A DNA stretch of 64,000 bases from positions 1,408,565-1,472,564 of the forward strand of contig JAJVDF010000227.1 of assembly GCA_022410635.1 (NCBI GenBank). Direction: 5' to 3'. Below are positions 19,757 through 32,971 of the stretch, one piece after another. The position numbers and the translations under genes were made by a program. How positions within the stretch are numbered: the first letter of the stretch is position 1; every line of letters begins with the position of its first letter. Below the pieces are notes generated by a model. That model was given only the letters and a program-made list of their open reading frames with translations, was not told the DNA's origin and searched no databases. This DNA comes from Tretioscincus oriximinensis (taxonomy: Eukaryota; Chordata; Lepidosauria; Squamata; Gymnophthalmidae).

Positions 19757-20719
19757 AGCTGCCGGCACGTTTGGAAGTAAGAGAAGGAGAAAGTGTGCAA
19801 AAAAATAAACCCCCCACAGAGAGCACAAGAACGCCAGGCAATCATTTTCCCCATTGATAAGACAGAAGAAGTCCTTTTAATTTGCTCCCCTCCGTCCGCG
19901 TATTCCTTGTCTCTCCCGCCATGCGCCTTTGTGATCAATAAAGCCTAGACGAGGCGATCTGACCAGCTGCAGCAGGAGCCTGACTGCCCCGCTTGGGCTA
20001 CAGATGCGCCAGAAGACATTTAGTGAAAATTAGCAAATGCAAAAAGNACCACCAGGCGCCAGTGAGACGACACACAGAGAGTCTGACACTCAATTATCCT
20101 ACAAAACAATCCTCGGCAAACACACACAAGCTCTGCCTGATCAATATCACTACCAAAGAGATTCTTTTTTGACTTGGATGCTAATTCGTTTATCAGGGCG
20201 CTTGCCTCAGCCAACTAGACAATATCTTTCTTTTCTGTTTTTTTTCTGTATCTCGACAGACTGTCGTTTTGAAGCTGTGGATTCAGTGGAGACTTGTTTA
20301 CTAGAAAAAATAGCACTGCAGTTTTTGTGAATATATATACACTATATATACGGGACATTTGCCTGATTCAGTGTCAAACCAAGCTGANGGAAAAACATTA
20401 AAAAAATAAATCATGGAATCCAACATCTTGATTGTATAACTTTTTATTCCAAAGCAAAAGTGTCCAAGTGGGACCTATATTCCAGACAAACGTGCAAATT
20501 AAAAAAAAATTATTGTTAACAGAAATAACAAACCATATCACGTGTCACTGAGTGTAAATTTACAATCTAACAAATACATCATACAAAATAAACAATATAT
20601 ACAGGAAAAAGAGGCCCAACCCCCCCCCCAAAAAAAGAGTGTCAATTTGATTGGAGATGGATAAGCAGATTAGAGCTACAGATCCAGCCATGACAGTCCA
20701 TAGCCAGCTCTCTATATAT

Positions 20720-21097
20720 TTAGGANCAAGGGGCTTTAAACTGATGGACAGAAGAGTTAGGTCAGGCAAAGGAAAGTATTTTTTCACCCAGAGGCTCATT
20801 GGCCTTTGGAATTTACTTCTGGAAGAGATGGGAGTAGTTAGCAGCCTGGATAGCTTTAAGACAAGATTAGATAGGTTCATGGAAACCAAAGGTATAAATA
20901 GCTACTAGGATGGATCTCTACTGCTTCTGAGATGGAGCAACAGGCAGGATTCCTGAAGTACCATTTGCAGGTGTCAAGAACAGGTGACGGTTTTGCCTTC
21001 TGCTTCAGGCCACCAAGGTGCAACTTGCCACTGTGTGAGGCAGAATGCTGAACTAGATGGGCTCCAGCCCAATTCTGCAGGGATCTTCTTTCATATA
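20720..21097 (+). mobile_element. CR1 LINE 3' fragment
   Basis: The plus-strand frame reads [20 protein letters not shown] and SLDSFKTRLDRFMETKGINS, then a 3' UTR through GCTGAACTAGATGGGCTCC. 5'-truncated, antisense to BAMBI. Confidence 0.8.
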
Positions 21098-21423
21098 TAT
21101 AAGGGGCGGGGATCACAAATTTGGCGGTGTATGAATAATGTTACATTTTTTTCTGTAACAATTCTACATTAGTATAATGGGAGAAAATTACACAGGACAA
21201 GTCTGGCTTGTTCCTTCTTTCTTGTGTTTTAGCTTTCTCATAAAGGACTAGAGATAATTACGTTGGTGGATTAAACAATATATATAAAGTAGTGGGGGGG
21301 AGGGCAGCAAAAAACATGGAAGCTGCTCCCTTCTGTACACACATACACCTTTCTACAGGCTCGGGCCATGCATGCAAAATTAATTATGTAAAAGTACCAA
21401 AGTGCCACAGAATCAAACTGTTG

Positions 21424-21515
21424 CCCAGGTGGGCCATTGCATGGGACAAAATGCTGGACTAAATGGGCTCTGTCCTATTCAGCAGGGCTCCGCCTACGTT
21501 CTTGTGTATGTTACT
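21424..21515 (+). mobile_element. CR1 LINE 3' terminal fragment
   Basis: CCAGGTGGGCCATTGCATGG, ATGCTGGACTAAATGGGCTC and TTCAGCAGGGCTCCGCCTAC, ending at TTCTTGTGTATG. Confidence 0.65.
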
Positions 21516-22255
21516 CCTACGAGAGACTCCTTGGACAGATCCATGTGACATTTTCTTGGCAATAACACAGAGATGGTTTGCTGTTTGCCTTCCCTCAGGC
21601 TATTTTTCAACTACGCAGTCTTATCTACAGCAGCTGACAGGCCTTTAAAAATACGGTTGTCTGGTAACAAGACATCTACTTCCCGGGTTATGTTTTGTGT
21701 TGCTCAAGGAATCCTTTTTTCCTGCTCACATCTGTAACCAAGATANAAGAACCTAAGAAGAGCCAAGCTGGATCAGAGCACAGCCCATCCTGTCACACAC
21801 ACCAGACTGCCAATGACTTCTGAGCATCTCACGGCAATAACGTCACTTGCTCTTGGCTCCATGAAGTGGCCTTTAGAGGCCTCCTGCCGCTAACCTATAC
21901 TCCATGAATGTGTCCATAAAGCATAAGAGGAACCTTGCTGTGACAAGCCACAACCCGTCTAGCATTCTGTCTCTCACGGTGACTCGTTGCTTCTGTCTAT
22001 ACTTAAGCAGAAGCCAAGGTAAGCACTTCATCTGCTCTCATCACCCAGCAAATGACCTTTGGAAGAATCCTGTCTGCCCCTTCAACCTGGAAGCAGTATC
22101 TCACCATCAGTTCCAATAGTTATTGATATCTGGACATGTCAACTGACATTATATACCCTCAGTGCTTGGGTAAGTGAAATGAATCTCTTATCTGTGTCAG
22201 ATTCCCTCCCCCCTACCCCATTCTGATGAGAAACGCTTCATTTCCTTCTAGATTT

Positions 22256-22520
22256 TCATAGAATCATAGAATCATAGAGTTGGAAGGGACCTCCAGGGTC
22301 ATNGGGTCCAACCCCCTGCTCGATGCAGGATTCATTAAACCATCCCAGTCTCTGTTTGAAGACTTTCAGTGCAGGCGAACTCACCACCCCCTGTGGCAAA
22401 CTGTTCCACTGGTTTATCACCCTGACTGTTAGAAAGTTTTTTCTGATATCTAATCTAAATCGACTCCCTTGCAGTTTCATTCCATTGTTTCTAGTCCTTC
22501 CATGTGCTAATGAGAAAAGT
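22256..22520 (-). mobile_element. CR1 LINE 3' fragment (ATTCTATG-tailed subfamily)
   Basis: Starts TCATAGAATCATAGAATCAT, an inverted ATTCTATG repeat tail, followed by GGGACCTCCAGGGTCAT. The antisense frame reads VRVINQWNSLPQGVVSSPAL, the CR1 C-terminus. Confidence 0.85.
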
Positions 22521-24815
22521 GCTGATCCCTCTGCTCTGTGAAGAAAAATGCTGATCCCTCTGCTCTACTAAGTTTTGATCCTAGGAAATCAGTTGGGCAG
22601 AAACCAGCTTTTGCCCATTCCTGATAACATCCATGTCTTCTTAGTGAGAAGTTTGTTGGTGCTGCCCCGTTATGTCCCTTTGTATTTCAGTAAAAAGAAA
22701 GGAGAAATAATTAGTACTGACTCAAACAATGGGGTTGTCTTTTGCATTGGAGCTGCAATGTTATTATGTTCCAGTGTTACATGTAGGTGGTTTTACTCTT
22801 AAGAACATCTGCTGATCAATATGCCTCATCCTATTTAGATGACCATCTGGCCTCATAGTAGCGGCAGCAGTTGGGGAAAAGCGTCCCAATATTTCCCCCC
22901 TGGCTTTTTTAGTTCACGAGGAAATGAATAGCTTATGTGCCCCAAGCACCACATGCTATAACTGAGTCTCTTAATCCATCAATTCATCTTAGTCTCAAAA
23001 AACCACATCATGCCAAGCAAGGACATTAAGACCATTTAGCTAACTGTTGTCACTCACCAGTTTCCAGCAAAGCACCTTTCTCAACCCCTCTTGAAAATGC
23101 TAAGAACTGAACCTGGGCTTGTTTAGAGGCACATTAATTCCCAGGGTTCAGAGGTCAATAGACTGCACTATAAAGGTAACTTTGGCTGGTTTCCAAAAAA
23201 CTAGGAGACTAGTTCTGTTAGCCTAGAAGATTTTTAGGTTTGTTTCCAGAATAGCAGCCCCCTTAGTATATTATTGACATAGCACCAGCTATTTGCATGG
23301 TGTGTAGTGAACTGGAGTTGTAAAGGGAATGACAGAGATACATTATATAAACTGAACAATAATATCTTATTCTGAGAATCTAGATTGTGCTGGGAACTTT
23401 TTCTCTGCATTAACTATGACTACATCAGGCTGTATGTTTCTGCTATATGTTGCTATATATTTCTGTACATATAATGCTGTATATTTCTGTTATACAATGC
23501 TACAATTTATTTATTTATTTAAACTTGTACCCCACCCTATACTCGAAGGTCTCAGGGCGGCCAACGATAAAACAACAATACAAAATTGACAAATTAAAAA
23601 ACAGTATAATTAAGTGGGATGCAAAATGACATTTCTTCAGTTCTTCAGGTGAAAGAGAGACTTTTTATGTTATTGCTGGCTGCCCTCAAACACAAAGAAA
23701 TTGCTTATCTTCCTCATGAATTTGCATACATTTCCCATAAAACCCAGCTGTAAATCCTAGCCTGTGATTGGCTGGTGTGCAACCCTTCTGTCATTGGTTC
23801 TGGATCCTCTTACTGTTGGAGAGCCAATGAAGAGACCTCGCTGTAAACTCACCCAAGTTTTACAGAGTAGCTAAGGGTTTTCTATTCATCATTGCTTTTT
23901 TTCTGTGTAAATTCAACAGGAAAAAACAGCTGATGGATGCCATGAAGTCTCAAAGCAGACAAATTGTCACATAGAAGAGCTAGTCTCAGCATCTCTCACA
24001 GGCAATGTCCAGAATAAAGACTGGGCATTGTGCTAGAGAAACTGCATGATAGTACTAGCAAGAAAACATATTATGGGAGCTCTTTCTAACTCAATCACTA
24101 CTGGATTTCCATAATCATGAGTGGTAAATTCCTCTTAAATAATGCTGGTATACTGTCCTTCCTTCTGCACACTGTTTCATATTATACTTTGTTTTTATGA
24201 ATTTAACCTTCAATTACAGAGTGACATTATAAACTAAAACAAAAAGAAAATAAAACGGGTTTCACGGACGAAGCCTGACAACATTCCACTAGAATGGTTT
24301 TTCTATTTTTTCTTACTCGTATTTTTAAGAATATTGTTCTTGGTCTGTTCAGAATAAGACAAGACATATTGAGGGGAATAGGGACCAAGGAAGAAATGAT
24401 GGGCAAAGTAAGTTCTCATTTTGAAATCCAGAAAGATCATCAAAGCTTCTTGCATCATCTTTGACCCACTGCAAGGCCTCATTTTCTCTTAACTGGTTAT
24501 GAAGTTGAAAGGAATCTCTGGGGCCTCCAGCTGGACTGCCTTTTGATTGACTCACTTCTTAACCAGCAATTGGGCAAAAAAAGAAATATATGTGCATGCT
24601 GCACACTTAACTATAGTTTAAACTTTGCTGTTTGCATGCGTATGAGCCACAATGCTTCCGCACTCTTCCTTTCCTCGTCCAACATGAGCAAGGAGAAGAT
24701 CAAAGGTTTTCTAGTTCCATTTTCACTAACCACAGTTATTCGTTAATGTCCAAAACCATTTTAATTACTGTTCAGGGAGCAGATTATCTTCAGAGTATGC
24801 TAGGGCTGTTTCACT
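22521..24815. other. Intergenic stretch, mostly unrecognised
   Basis: Apart from the LINE tail at 23505-23620, no repeat family, exon or RNA gene is recognised. No ambiguous bases occur between 22304 and 26274. Confidence 0.5.
23505..23620 (-). repeat. L2-type LINE 3' tail, antisense
   Basis: ATTTATTTATTTATTTAAAC, ACCCCACCCTATACTCGAAG and GTCTCAGGGCGGCC: inverted form of the tail at 32225-32275. Confidence 0.65.
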
Positions 24816-25092
24816 AGAGCCAAAGTGCTCCTAAGAGCCAGATGTTTCTGAATTCTATCATCCCTGGTCAGAGTTACATTGTCTGGTGTAGTTGAAGACC
24901 AAAAACACTTCAGAGCTCGTTTACTAAAGTGGCAGAAGGTTCTGGGAGGCATTCTAAGCGTGTAATGTTACTTTTGAAAAATACCGGCCTAACCTGCTAG
25001 TTCTGAGAGACACAAAATCTGAAGCTAAGATCAACTTTGCTTTTACTGTGAACTTTTGTGACAGATGTTTGGTGTATAACTGATATCTCATT

Positions 25093-25305
25093 GTGGCCCT
25101 GTCCGCACTGAGCCGTATTCGAGCTATATCTCAGGGTAGGAGCCTTCCATCTATATGCTTGTGTAGGCTATGGCAGGCCCCGCCAGGCTATGTGTAGGCT
25201 ATGGTAGGCTATGGGGCCTGCCATAAAGTACATTAGCATATCGATAGCCAAGCTCTGTCCTGAGATATAAACTGGAATAAGGCTCAGTGGGGACACAGCC
25301 TGAAG
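25093..25305. repeat. Palindromic foldback element, longest copy
   Basis: The ends GGCCCTGTCCGCACTGAGCC and GGCTCAGTGGGGACACAGCC are inverted repeats that continue inward as GAGCTATATCTCAGGGTAGG and TCCTGAGATATAAACTGG. The centre has tandem TGTAGGCTATGG units. About 213 bp, no coding capacity. Confidence 0.8.
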
Positions 25306-27165
25306 AAGCAAAATGGCTGAAAACCGATGGATGTCAGAATGCTTCTGGACCTGGGCCCGTAGTTGTCCAGTGATGCTTTTCAAGCTGCCCTTCATGCTCA
25401 ACAACGTGACTTTTACTTACTGTTAAAGCTACAATGAAAATGCATCTTATAACATGAGATGGGAAGACCATAAACCAAAGTCCACATAAATAACTATTTT
25501 AGCCACCTAGAATGGGCTACACTGCATTCAATGGAGGCTTACATAGAAGAGAATTATAGAATTAGTACTGGAAATAGTAATAGGCTTCTTTCCCTCTCCA
25601 GAGTGTGGAACAAAAGGGCCCAGAAGGATTGTAGATCCCATGTTGGATTAGTACAGTTGCCTATGCAGAAAGTGCCACTGTCCTTGTCTGTGGAAAGCGT
25701 GTCAAAACGTCTACTCAGTTCAAATCTAGAAAATATCCATGGCATGGATCATTTCAAGGAAGCATAGGATTAGATGAAGTTTATTAAGGTCACTTCGATT
25801 ATATATCACTTGACCCAGAACGAAAACATGGTTTGACAAGATCATAGGGTCAACTCACCTTCCTGGCGCCCTATGAATGACTGGTCCCAAATGGTGGCTC
25901 ACATCTGTTCAAAATCCATTTCATCTTTGACATTCTAGGATCTCTGGCTACTCATTGTCTATGAGCAAAATCAATGTTACAACACACTGTGGTGTGAAAC
26001 TACCTGCATATGCCTGCTTGAATGCCTTATAGGAAATAAGATAGGTTTGAACAAACAAAATCAAGCATGTTTTGCAAATTCCTTCCCATTAATCAGTAGC
26101 AATGTGCATAATTTCAAACTGGCTTGATCCCCCACCTTGAAAAACCAGAATGCTAGTAGGCAGGTAATCAATAAATATCTTAAGGAGATTATCCATAAGG
26201 AGATAATTGAAAAGGATATGCTTGAGGGATGCAGAATGGATAAGACGAGGTACTGGAGGCTCCCCAAAGATGGANCAGCTCAATATGATGCCAACCCAAA
26301 CAGCATCACACTAAAGGTGGCATCTTCCTGTTTTAGGAACTCCAAATTAAGCCTTTCCTGACATCTATAGATAGGAGTGAGAACTACAAGAAATCCGTTT
26401 TCCCACCCACTTACTTCAATTAAAACCTGTTCAATGCTTTTTGGAATATTTAAGTGAATTGCCTTGCTGTCTTGACCTACAGACCTGGTTTACAGGCAGC
26501 CGCTGGCAGTGTTTCTGCGCTCTAGACACATAGGAGCAATACCAAAACGAGACAGCAAAGATTTGCAGGCAGGGGAGAGGGTGGATAGGGGATAAGGGTA
26601 GATAGTAAGGCCTGCCGAAAGCGGTCCTAATGAGATGTTCTGCAGCTGAAAGGAATGCAAGATAATAACTTTAAGGAAGGAAGCAAATGCCCAAGGGCTT
26701 ATGGTGTGTCTGTTACAACTGTTAAGAGGGCAACCAGAAGACGTAACTTGTAATGATTGTGTGCCGAAGGCGAACGCACACAAAACCTGCCATTCATATA
26801 CATCCCCCTACATTTTCTTTCCCAGCCACCCCTCATTCTTTCAAAAGCAGCCTGCAGCACTCCTTGTCAAAGAGAAGAAGCATCTGACCCTCCACATCTC
26901 ACATGAACCCCTGGAAAAATGCAACCCAAACAAATCTACCTGCAGTTAAGAGGCAAGTATTCATTCATCATCATGGGAGATCTGTGAAAGGAATAGATTT
27001 GTTCAAAGCGAACGCTTCACATTTCACCACACAGGGTGCTTCCAGTTATCAAATATATGGGAGCTCATCATGCTCTCAGGACTATATTGGGAATGCCAGA
27101 CATAATCCCAGCATCTCAATAAAGTCCTGGGTTAGTTAATCAATAACTCATAAGATCACTTAATA
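25306..27165. other. Intergenic stretch, unrecognised
   Basis: I found no exon, RNA gene or named repeat between the foldback element and the repeat at 27170. Confidence 0.45.
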
Positions 27166-27169
27166 AAAA

Positions 27170-27262
27170 AGCCTCACAGCACCTTAGAGACTAATAAGAA
27201 AAAGGGAGGGAGCAGGAGCTTTCATAGACCAGTCTGCTTCTTCAGGTGCATCTGAAAGCTTA
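27170..27262 (-). repeat. Interspersed repeat fragment, family unnamed
   Basis: CCTCACAGCACCTTAGAGAC, GGAGCTTTCATAGACCAG and CTGCTTCTTCAGGTGCATC: inverted relative to 40240-40328. Confidence 0.6.
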
Positions 27263-27765
27263 GTCTTGACTATGAAATACTGTTTACTTTTTTCTTGTTA
27301 AGTTTCTAAGTTGCTACATGGCCCTCTCCTTGCTAGGTTTTCTGGACCCATTCTAGATTTATTTGAAATCTACCCTAAGATCTCTATTACAGAAAACTGG
27401 AATGAAGACAGTTTGCCAGTAAAAGCAATACGTACATTTGTGTTTCTCACCAGCTTTTGGGATCTGCCTGCTTTAAACCTCTGCCTGCTTTAAACTTATT
27501 TGCAAATTTCAGTTGCCCAAAAAAGAGACATCTGTCAACCTGCTAAGAGGCACATTCGTTTTATTTTAATTGATTTATTAATTAGATAGAAAATGACAAA
27601 AAAAAAAAACATAAATGCAAAAACATTTAACAAAAATCCTTTCTTTCCCCAAGCAGGAAAGAGATAGGAGTAAAAAATGTAAGCCCTTAAATACCCCAAA
27701 GTCCTCTACACTTAGTTTCTCCTTTCAAAAAGAAAGATGATTTACAGTACATATACATAAAACTG

Positions 27766-27992
27766 AGAGCCAGTTTGGCGTAGTGGTTAGAGTGTTCGAC
27801 TCCCCCGTCCTCCATGAAAGCCAGCTGGGTGACTTTGGGCCAGTCACAGTTCTTTAGAACTCTCTCAGCCCCACCTACTCCACAGGGTGTCTGTTGTGGA
27901 GACAGCAACAAAAGCTATGCACGCCACCCTATGATTGGCCGCCCTGAGACTTTCGGGTATAGGGTGGGATACAAGTACAAACAAATAAATAA
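27766..27992 (+). mobile_element. tRNA-derived SINE with L2-like tail
   Basis: The head has an A-box-like GGCGTAGTGGTTAGAGTG and B-box-like GTTCGACTCC. The body has AAAGCCAGCTGGGTGAC, CTCTCAGCCCCACC and AGGGTGTCTGTTGTGG. The tail is CCGCCCTGAGACTTTCGGGT and AAATAAATAAT. A few bases between the boxes are lost, so it is probably inactive. Confidence 0.8.
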
Positions 27993-28867
27993 TAAAAGGG
28001 TTTCCAGGCTTGTAGGAGGTTTACATTTACAATATTACCTAACTCATGTCAAATTTATAATTTTCTACTATATATACTTATATACTTAAACCAAGTATCT
28101 TTTGTCAACTTGGATCTATCACAAAACCATCTGATCATTCAAATCCCTATTATCATTAATCTACTGACCTATAGAGGGAAAAGGAAAAAAATCTATATTA
28201 TGAGCAATCCATATCTATAATAACTATTTGCACCATTGCACCATAACTGTTCCACTATTGGACGGTTCCACCACATATGCTAATATACCCCATTAGCTCT
28301 TGGGGTTCCCATTTGTGACTTTTGATCTGGCAGCTGAATATAAAGCATAATTCCTGTAAAACTGGATTTGGCTGTATGTCATCCAATCTCTGTTTCTTCC
28401 TTAATTCTCTGATGAATACAATTCTCATCTCAAAAGATAACAACCTTGCTGTCACTGAAGAGTACATATTTTACGTGTTCAACTTTATGCACCCAGGTTA
28501 ATGTTGCTTTACTGCCAAAGAGCCGCCAGCATTCTTGCCAATGCAAACAACAGCATTTCCCTTGATTCTTCCTTAGCACTTCTGGAGAACTTGCTGTATT
28601 GCATCATCATGCTTAGATTTTATCAGCAAACAATGATTATTGCTATTGTATCCGGGAGGTTCAAATGAGCCTCTAAAGAAATCACTCAGCAAGTGGAATC
28701 TTTTTCATTCTCCACCCTCAAATGGTTTTCTGGAGTTGGAAATAACTATTTGGAAGAGGGCGGAGGAAACACAAGAGGTATTTTAAGACTTGGCCAGGCA
28801 GCCTTTCTTGAGTGATGCATCCTAATGCTTTTTATTGTTCTGCCTTGATTCTAAACGGACCGGATTT

Positions 28868-29070
28868 TAGAAGAAGAAGGAAGAAGAGGAAGGAGGAGGA
28901 GGAAAAAGAACTGGGTTCTTATATCCGGCTTTTCTCACCTGAAGGGACTTAAAGTGGCTTACAAGCTATTGTTAGCCTGAAGGTTTACATTCTATCTTCC
29001 CCATCATATAGTGATGGTATCTATTAATCTACTTGTGATTTGCTCACTTTTGAACAGCTTGGTTCAAAAG
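28868..29070 (-). mobile_element. tRNA-derived SINE (second type), tail part
   Basis: The GAAGAAGG-rich end 28868-28912 is the inverted CTT tail; then ACTGGGTTCTTATATCCGGC, CTTTTCTCACCTGAAGGGAC and ACATTCTATCTTCCCC match 35636-35925 and, inverted, 50072-50368. The head is missing. Confidence 0.75.
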
Positions 29071-29214
29071 TGAAGTTTTGGGTGAAGTTAAGGCCAGTAG
29101 AGGGCGCTCATCCCTCTCCATGGCAGACACATGGGCCTCAAAAGAATGACCTCTCTGTTGAAAGGCCTGTTTGTAACCTCTGCACCACCGAGCCTCAATT
29201 TTAAAATAAGAATT

Positions 29215-30815
29215 AAATATTTATTCAATTTGATTTAAATCCTATCCTTTACTTGAGGATCCCAAGGTTGTTGGGCCACAGCATTGAATAAAAACACTAA
29301 TAAAACAGAATAAAAAATCACTAAAATATGATTCTGTCCAGCAGGACATTAAGGCTGCAGGTACACAAGGTTTTCCTATTGTGCTGGTAGCACCATCAAT
29401 GACTCAGCTCAATGTGCCAACTAAGATTTCGCAAAAAAACCCAGAGGTTTTCTCAATGAACCCAGAAAAAAGATCCATTGTAGCTTTGCTGATATTTTCC
29501 GAAATGGCTATGCCTTAACGGGATTACTAGGATACTGCAAGAAGATATTAGCACCAGACAATGCAGACATGCATACTGAGCATGCTCAGTAGCTACTTCC
29601 TGGTTAGTCTTTTTGTCTGTTCTGGTTTTCTAGTGGTTTGTTTATTTTGGAACTTAACGCCATTGTGGTTTTTAACAAGTCATGTGGAGGGGACCTAAGA
29701 AAAGCCTTAGAGCCAAAGTCCTGTTGCTGCTCAGCTTGCAGAGAATGCAGGAATTGCTGTAATTCATGTACAGCAATGATTTATGGGAGATGTCATGTGA
29801 AGAGGATACAAGCAAATGTACTGGGAATACTGGAGCCTAGCAGTAGGGATAAGGAACAACTTTGACTATTGAAGGTAAGTGAGGAGCACTCACAAAGTAA
29901 ATTCTGGAATAAAAAATCAAGGGAAGGCAGCCCTAGTTTCACATGAATGCTGGATCACTTAGGGACACAAATGCAACCCAGGGCTTGCTATAAACAAACA
30001 AAAATAACACATCCAGGTTACATTTGCATACATGTACACATAAATATTTGCACTTTTCCTGATTTGCAGCCTTTACAAAGTTTCTAAGTTTTGTGGGGTT
30101 TGGTAATATGTTTATAATCTTACAGAGTATTGAAGGGAAGGTTTTAGGACACTGGAGAAATTGGAAGACGTCGACCTGACCGTCAGCCAATTCTTCTAAT
30201 TGCATCCTTCCTAGCCTTGCTCAGATGTACTGATAAAATAATTTTAACTTTCTGGCCCTATGCTGTCTGAAAATAATTCTACCAGTATAATATTGCTATT
30301 ATCTTGCATGCTCACGAGCCATCTTGTGAGGTCTATGCTGGCTCCAAAACCATTTACGTAAATAAAAACATGGAAAAAAGCCAGCAGGGATTAGCGGAAA
30401 TATTGTAGGGTGTGGGAGATCAGGGTTCAAATCTCTCCAGTCAGCTGAGAAGCTCAACAAGTAACCTTCTGTCTGTCTTTGGCTCTCAGCCTCACCCACC
30501 TCTCAGGGGCATTAATGAGTTACGTGGAAAGGAAAGAGAATAATGCCCATCCACTTGAAGCTCCCAGAGAAATGGCAGGATGTAATTGAAACAAACAAAA
30601 TATAGTAGAAGAGGGTGGATACTGAAGATACTACTACATAAGATGTATTTTTCATGTTCCTCATGTACATCTCTGCAGGATACTGTACAACCTAGGACAA
30701 ATTAGGATCTGAGAAATGAATCCAGTTGCTTTTTGTTCTCTGCTAAAATAATTGATTTGCTTCCTTATCTCTCCAGCTCCAGAAGAAATTCCAGAAGAGA
30801 GCTCTATCTCTCTGT
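29215..30815. other. Intergenic stretch, mostly unrecognised
   Basis: A weak inverted LINE-tail resemblance occurs at 29215-29290 (TATTCAATTTGATTTAAATC). Otherwise no exon, RNA gene or repeat could be named. Confidence 0.4.
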
Positions 30816-30819
30816 TCCA

Positions 30820-32275
30820 TCTGAATCAGGAGAGGTGGTTGAAGGGCTTGATAGGTGCCTGAATGCAGTAATGAGCTGAATGGGGGCAACAAATAGAAAC
30901 TGAATCCAGACAAGACACGGGTGCTGTCTGTTGGGAGCATCCCAGGTTCACGAAGTGGGTTTGAATTGTCCTTGATGGGGTTTAATTGCTCTGTGAAGGA
31001 TGGGTGTGAAATCTAGGAACACACCTGGACTCTGAAAATCAGACGGAGGTGGTAACCAGGAGTGCCTACTTCCAGTTGTGTCTAGTTCGCCAGATATGAC
31101 CAATTCCGAACAGGATGATCTAGCTACAATAACCCACGCTCTAGTAACTTCCAGATTGGACTATTATAATGTACTTTATATGAGGCTGCCCTTGAAAGCA
31201 AGCTGAAGTTGGTGCAGAATGCAGCAGCTAATCTGCTGACCAGAATCACTGGCTGGACACACATCATGCCGGTCCTAAAAGAGATGCACTGGCTGCCAAT
31301 ATACCCCCAAANCCCAATTCAAGGTGTTAACCTTAACTTATAAAGCCCTAAATACGGATAACGTGGACCTCAAATACTTGAAGGAATATCTTCTCCCATA
31401 TTCACCTGCTTGTGCCCTCCTGGTTGTACCACCCCGCTCAACAAGGCCATCTCGGTGGCTGCCCATAGACTATGGAACAGTTGCCCCTTTTTAAAATTCA
31501 TTTCCAATACATACATTATATTACACAGTACCTTATTACATAGTAACTTTGTATCTATCTCTTAGTACATACAAAACTTAACCCTGCACCTTTACATGTA
31601 AACTTCTAATTCACCTTTTCCTCCCCCAAGAGCCTGAGGTGACCTGTCATGGTTAATTCAATTAGATGTTTCCAATAATATTCTAATATTCTTATACAGC
31701 ACATCTTTAAAAGAGATAGCCTTTGTCACTGAAATTAACTTCCTCCATTTGTACCTAACAATATAGGATTGACTCTTTTTATGCCCATATTTAATTCCCA
31801 ATTTTCATTTATTACATTGAACTTAAGTTGCTCCAAGATATATATGTGCCATGCCAAGTTTGTTTCTCCCTTGAGTTGCACCAGTCACCATCACTGTGTA
31901 TTCTTTTAGAAGATCCTTGAAGATAGGCTGACCAGATGACCCCTTTTGGGGGGGGTTGAAAACCTGTTTCCGTTTTTAAAAAAACTAAAAAACAAAAAGA
32001 TTTTCAAAAAAATATATTTTTTGAAAGAATTTTCCTTGGAAAAAAACAGGAGGCACCCCAAAACCAGATTTTGAAACCACCCCCAACAGGGGTCATCTGG
32101 TCAGTTTACTTGAAGACGCATTTCTTTATCCTGGCCCTTGGTTAAAGGAATGCTGCTTTCTTTCCCACCTTCAGATACTCTTTTAATATACCAATTTTGT
32201 ATTTTTGCTTTTATTGTGGCTGCCCTGAGACCTTTGGGTACAGGGCAGTGCATAAATAAATAAACTTTAAGAGCT
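30820..32275 (+). mobile_element. L2-type LINE fragment with two nested insertions
   Basis: The plus strand shows decayed reverse transcriptase end sequence (AGACAAGACACGGGTGCTGT; ACATCATGCCGGTCCTAAAAG; TTATAAAGCCCTAAATACGG) and the same 3' UTR as 2400-2620. It ends CCCTGAGACCTTTGGGTACA and AATAAATAAA. It is interrupted by an AT-rich insert at about 31490-31880 and by a 185-bp DNA element at 31924-32108. Frames are broken throughout. Confidence 0.75.
31924..32108. mobile_element. Short DNA element with 20-bp inverted ends inside the L2 LINE
   Basis: The terminal repeats TAGGCTGACCAGATGACCCC and complement of GGGGTCATCTGGTCAGTTTA differ at two bases. The 8-bp target duplication CTTGAAGA is at 31916-31923 and 32109-32116. 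An 8-bp duplication and no coding capacity fit a hAT-like non-autonomous family of the TAGG-GTGACCAGATG type known from reptiles. Confidence 0.82.
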
Positions 32276-32971
32276 GCTTAAAAGTAAGAAATACAACATG
32301 GGGTCACCCTCTTTCCTGATGAAAGTGGCAATGTTTGGTCTGTGTTTCCATAGGCATAGCAAAGAGAGGGAAAACTGCGACCTTCTACCCTCTCAAGTCC
32401 CTGAACGATTACTATCAAGCTTTAATTTTGACTTTGACAGTGCCAGGAATACGTACAAAAATTCTCCTATCTCTGCTTGTTGCATTGGGGGAGCAACATG
32501 ATGACNAGGGGAGATGATGTAATTAGGCAGGAGGGGAGGATTTTGAATCATGCTGTGGCAGATAAGTAGGGCCTGGAAAGGGGTACGGTTAGGGGCACAG
32601 AATTTGTGGCCACCCTTGGTGCTCCCACCCTTTGCCCTGCTGCTGTGTGTTTCCCAAATTCACTCACGAACACAGGTGGCCTTCCAATTATAGCAAGCCC
32701 AATTAATCCAGGACTAGATATCAAATCTTGGCTTTTGTGTTGATCTGTCTGCACTTAACTCTTTACACACCAAATCAGTAAATCTAGACTAGCCAAATCC
32801 ATTAGTTCGGACCAAGGAAAGACATTGTCAGAATCACAACTAGCTTTGGTGCATCAGGATTATTTTCATGGCACACTTTGGTGTGTTGCCAAAATGAGTC
32901 CCCTCCCCTTGTAGTCCTTGAACATAGAAGCACACCTTCTGCACACCTCTATAGTCTAGACCGGGCTATTA

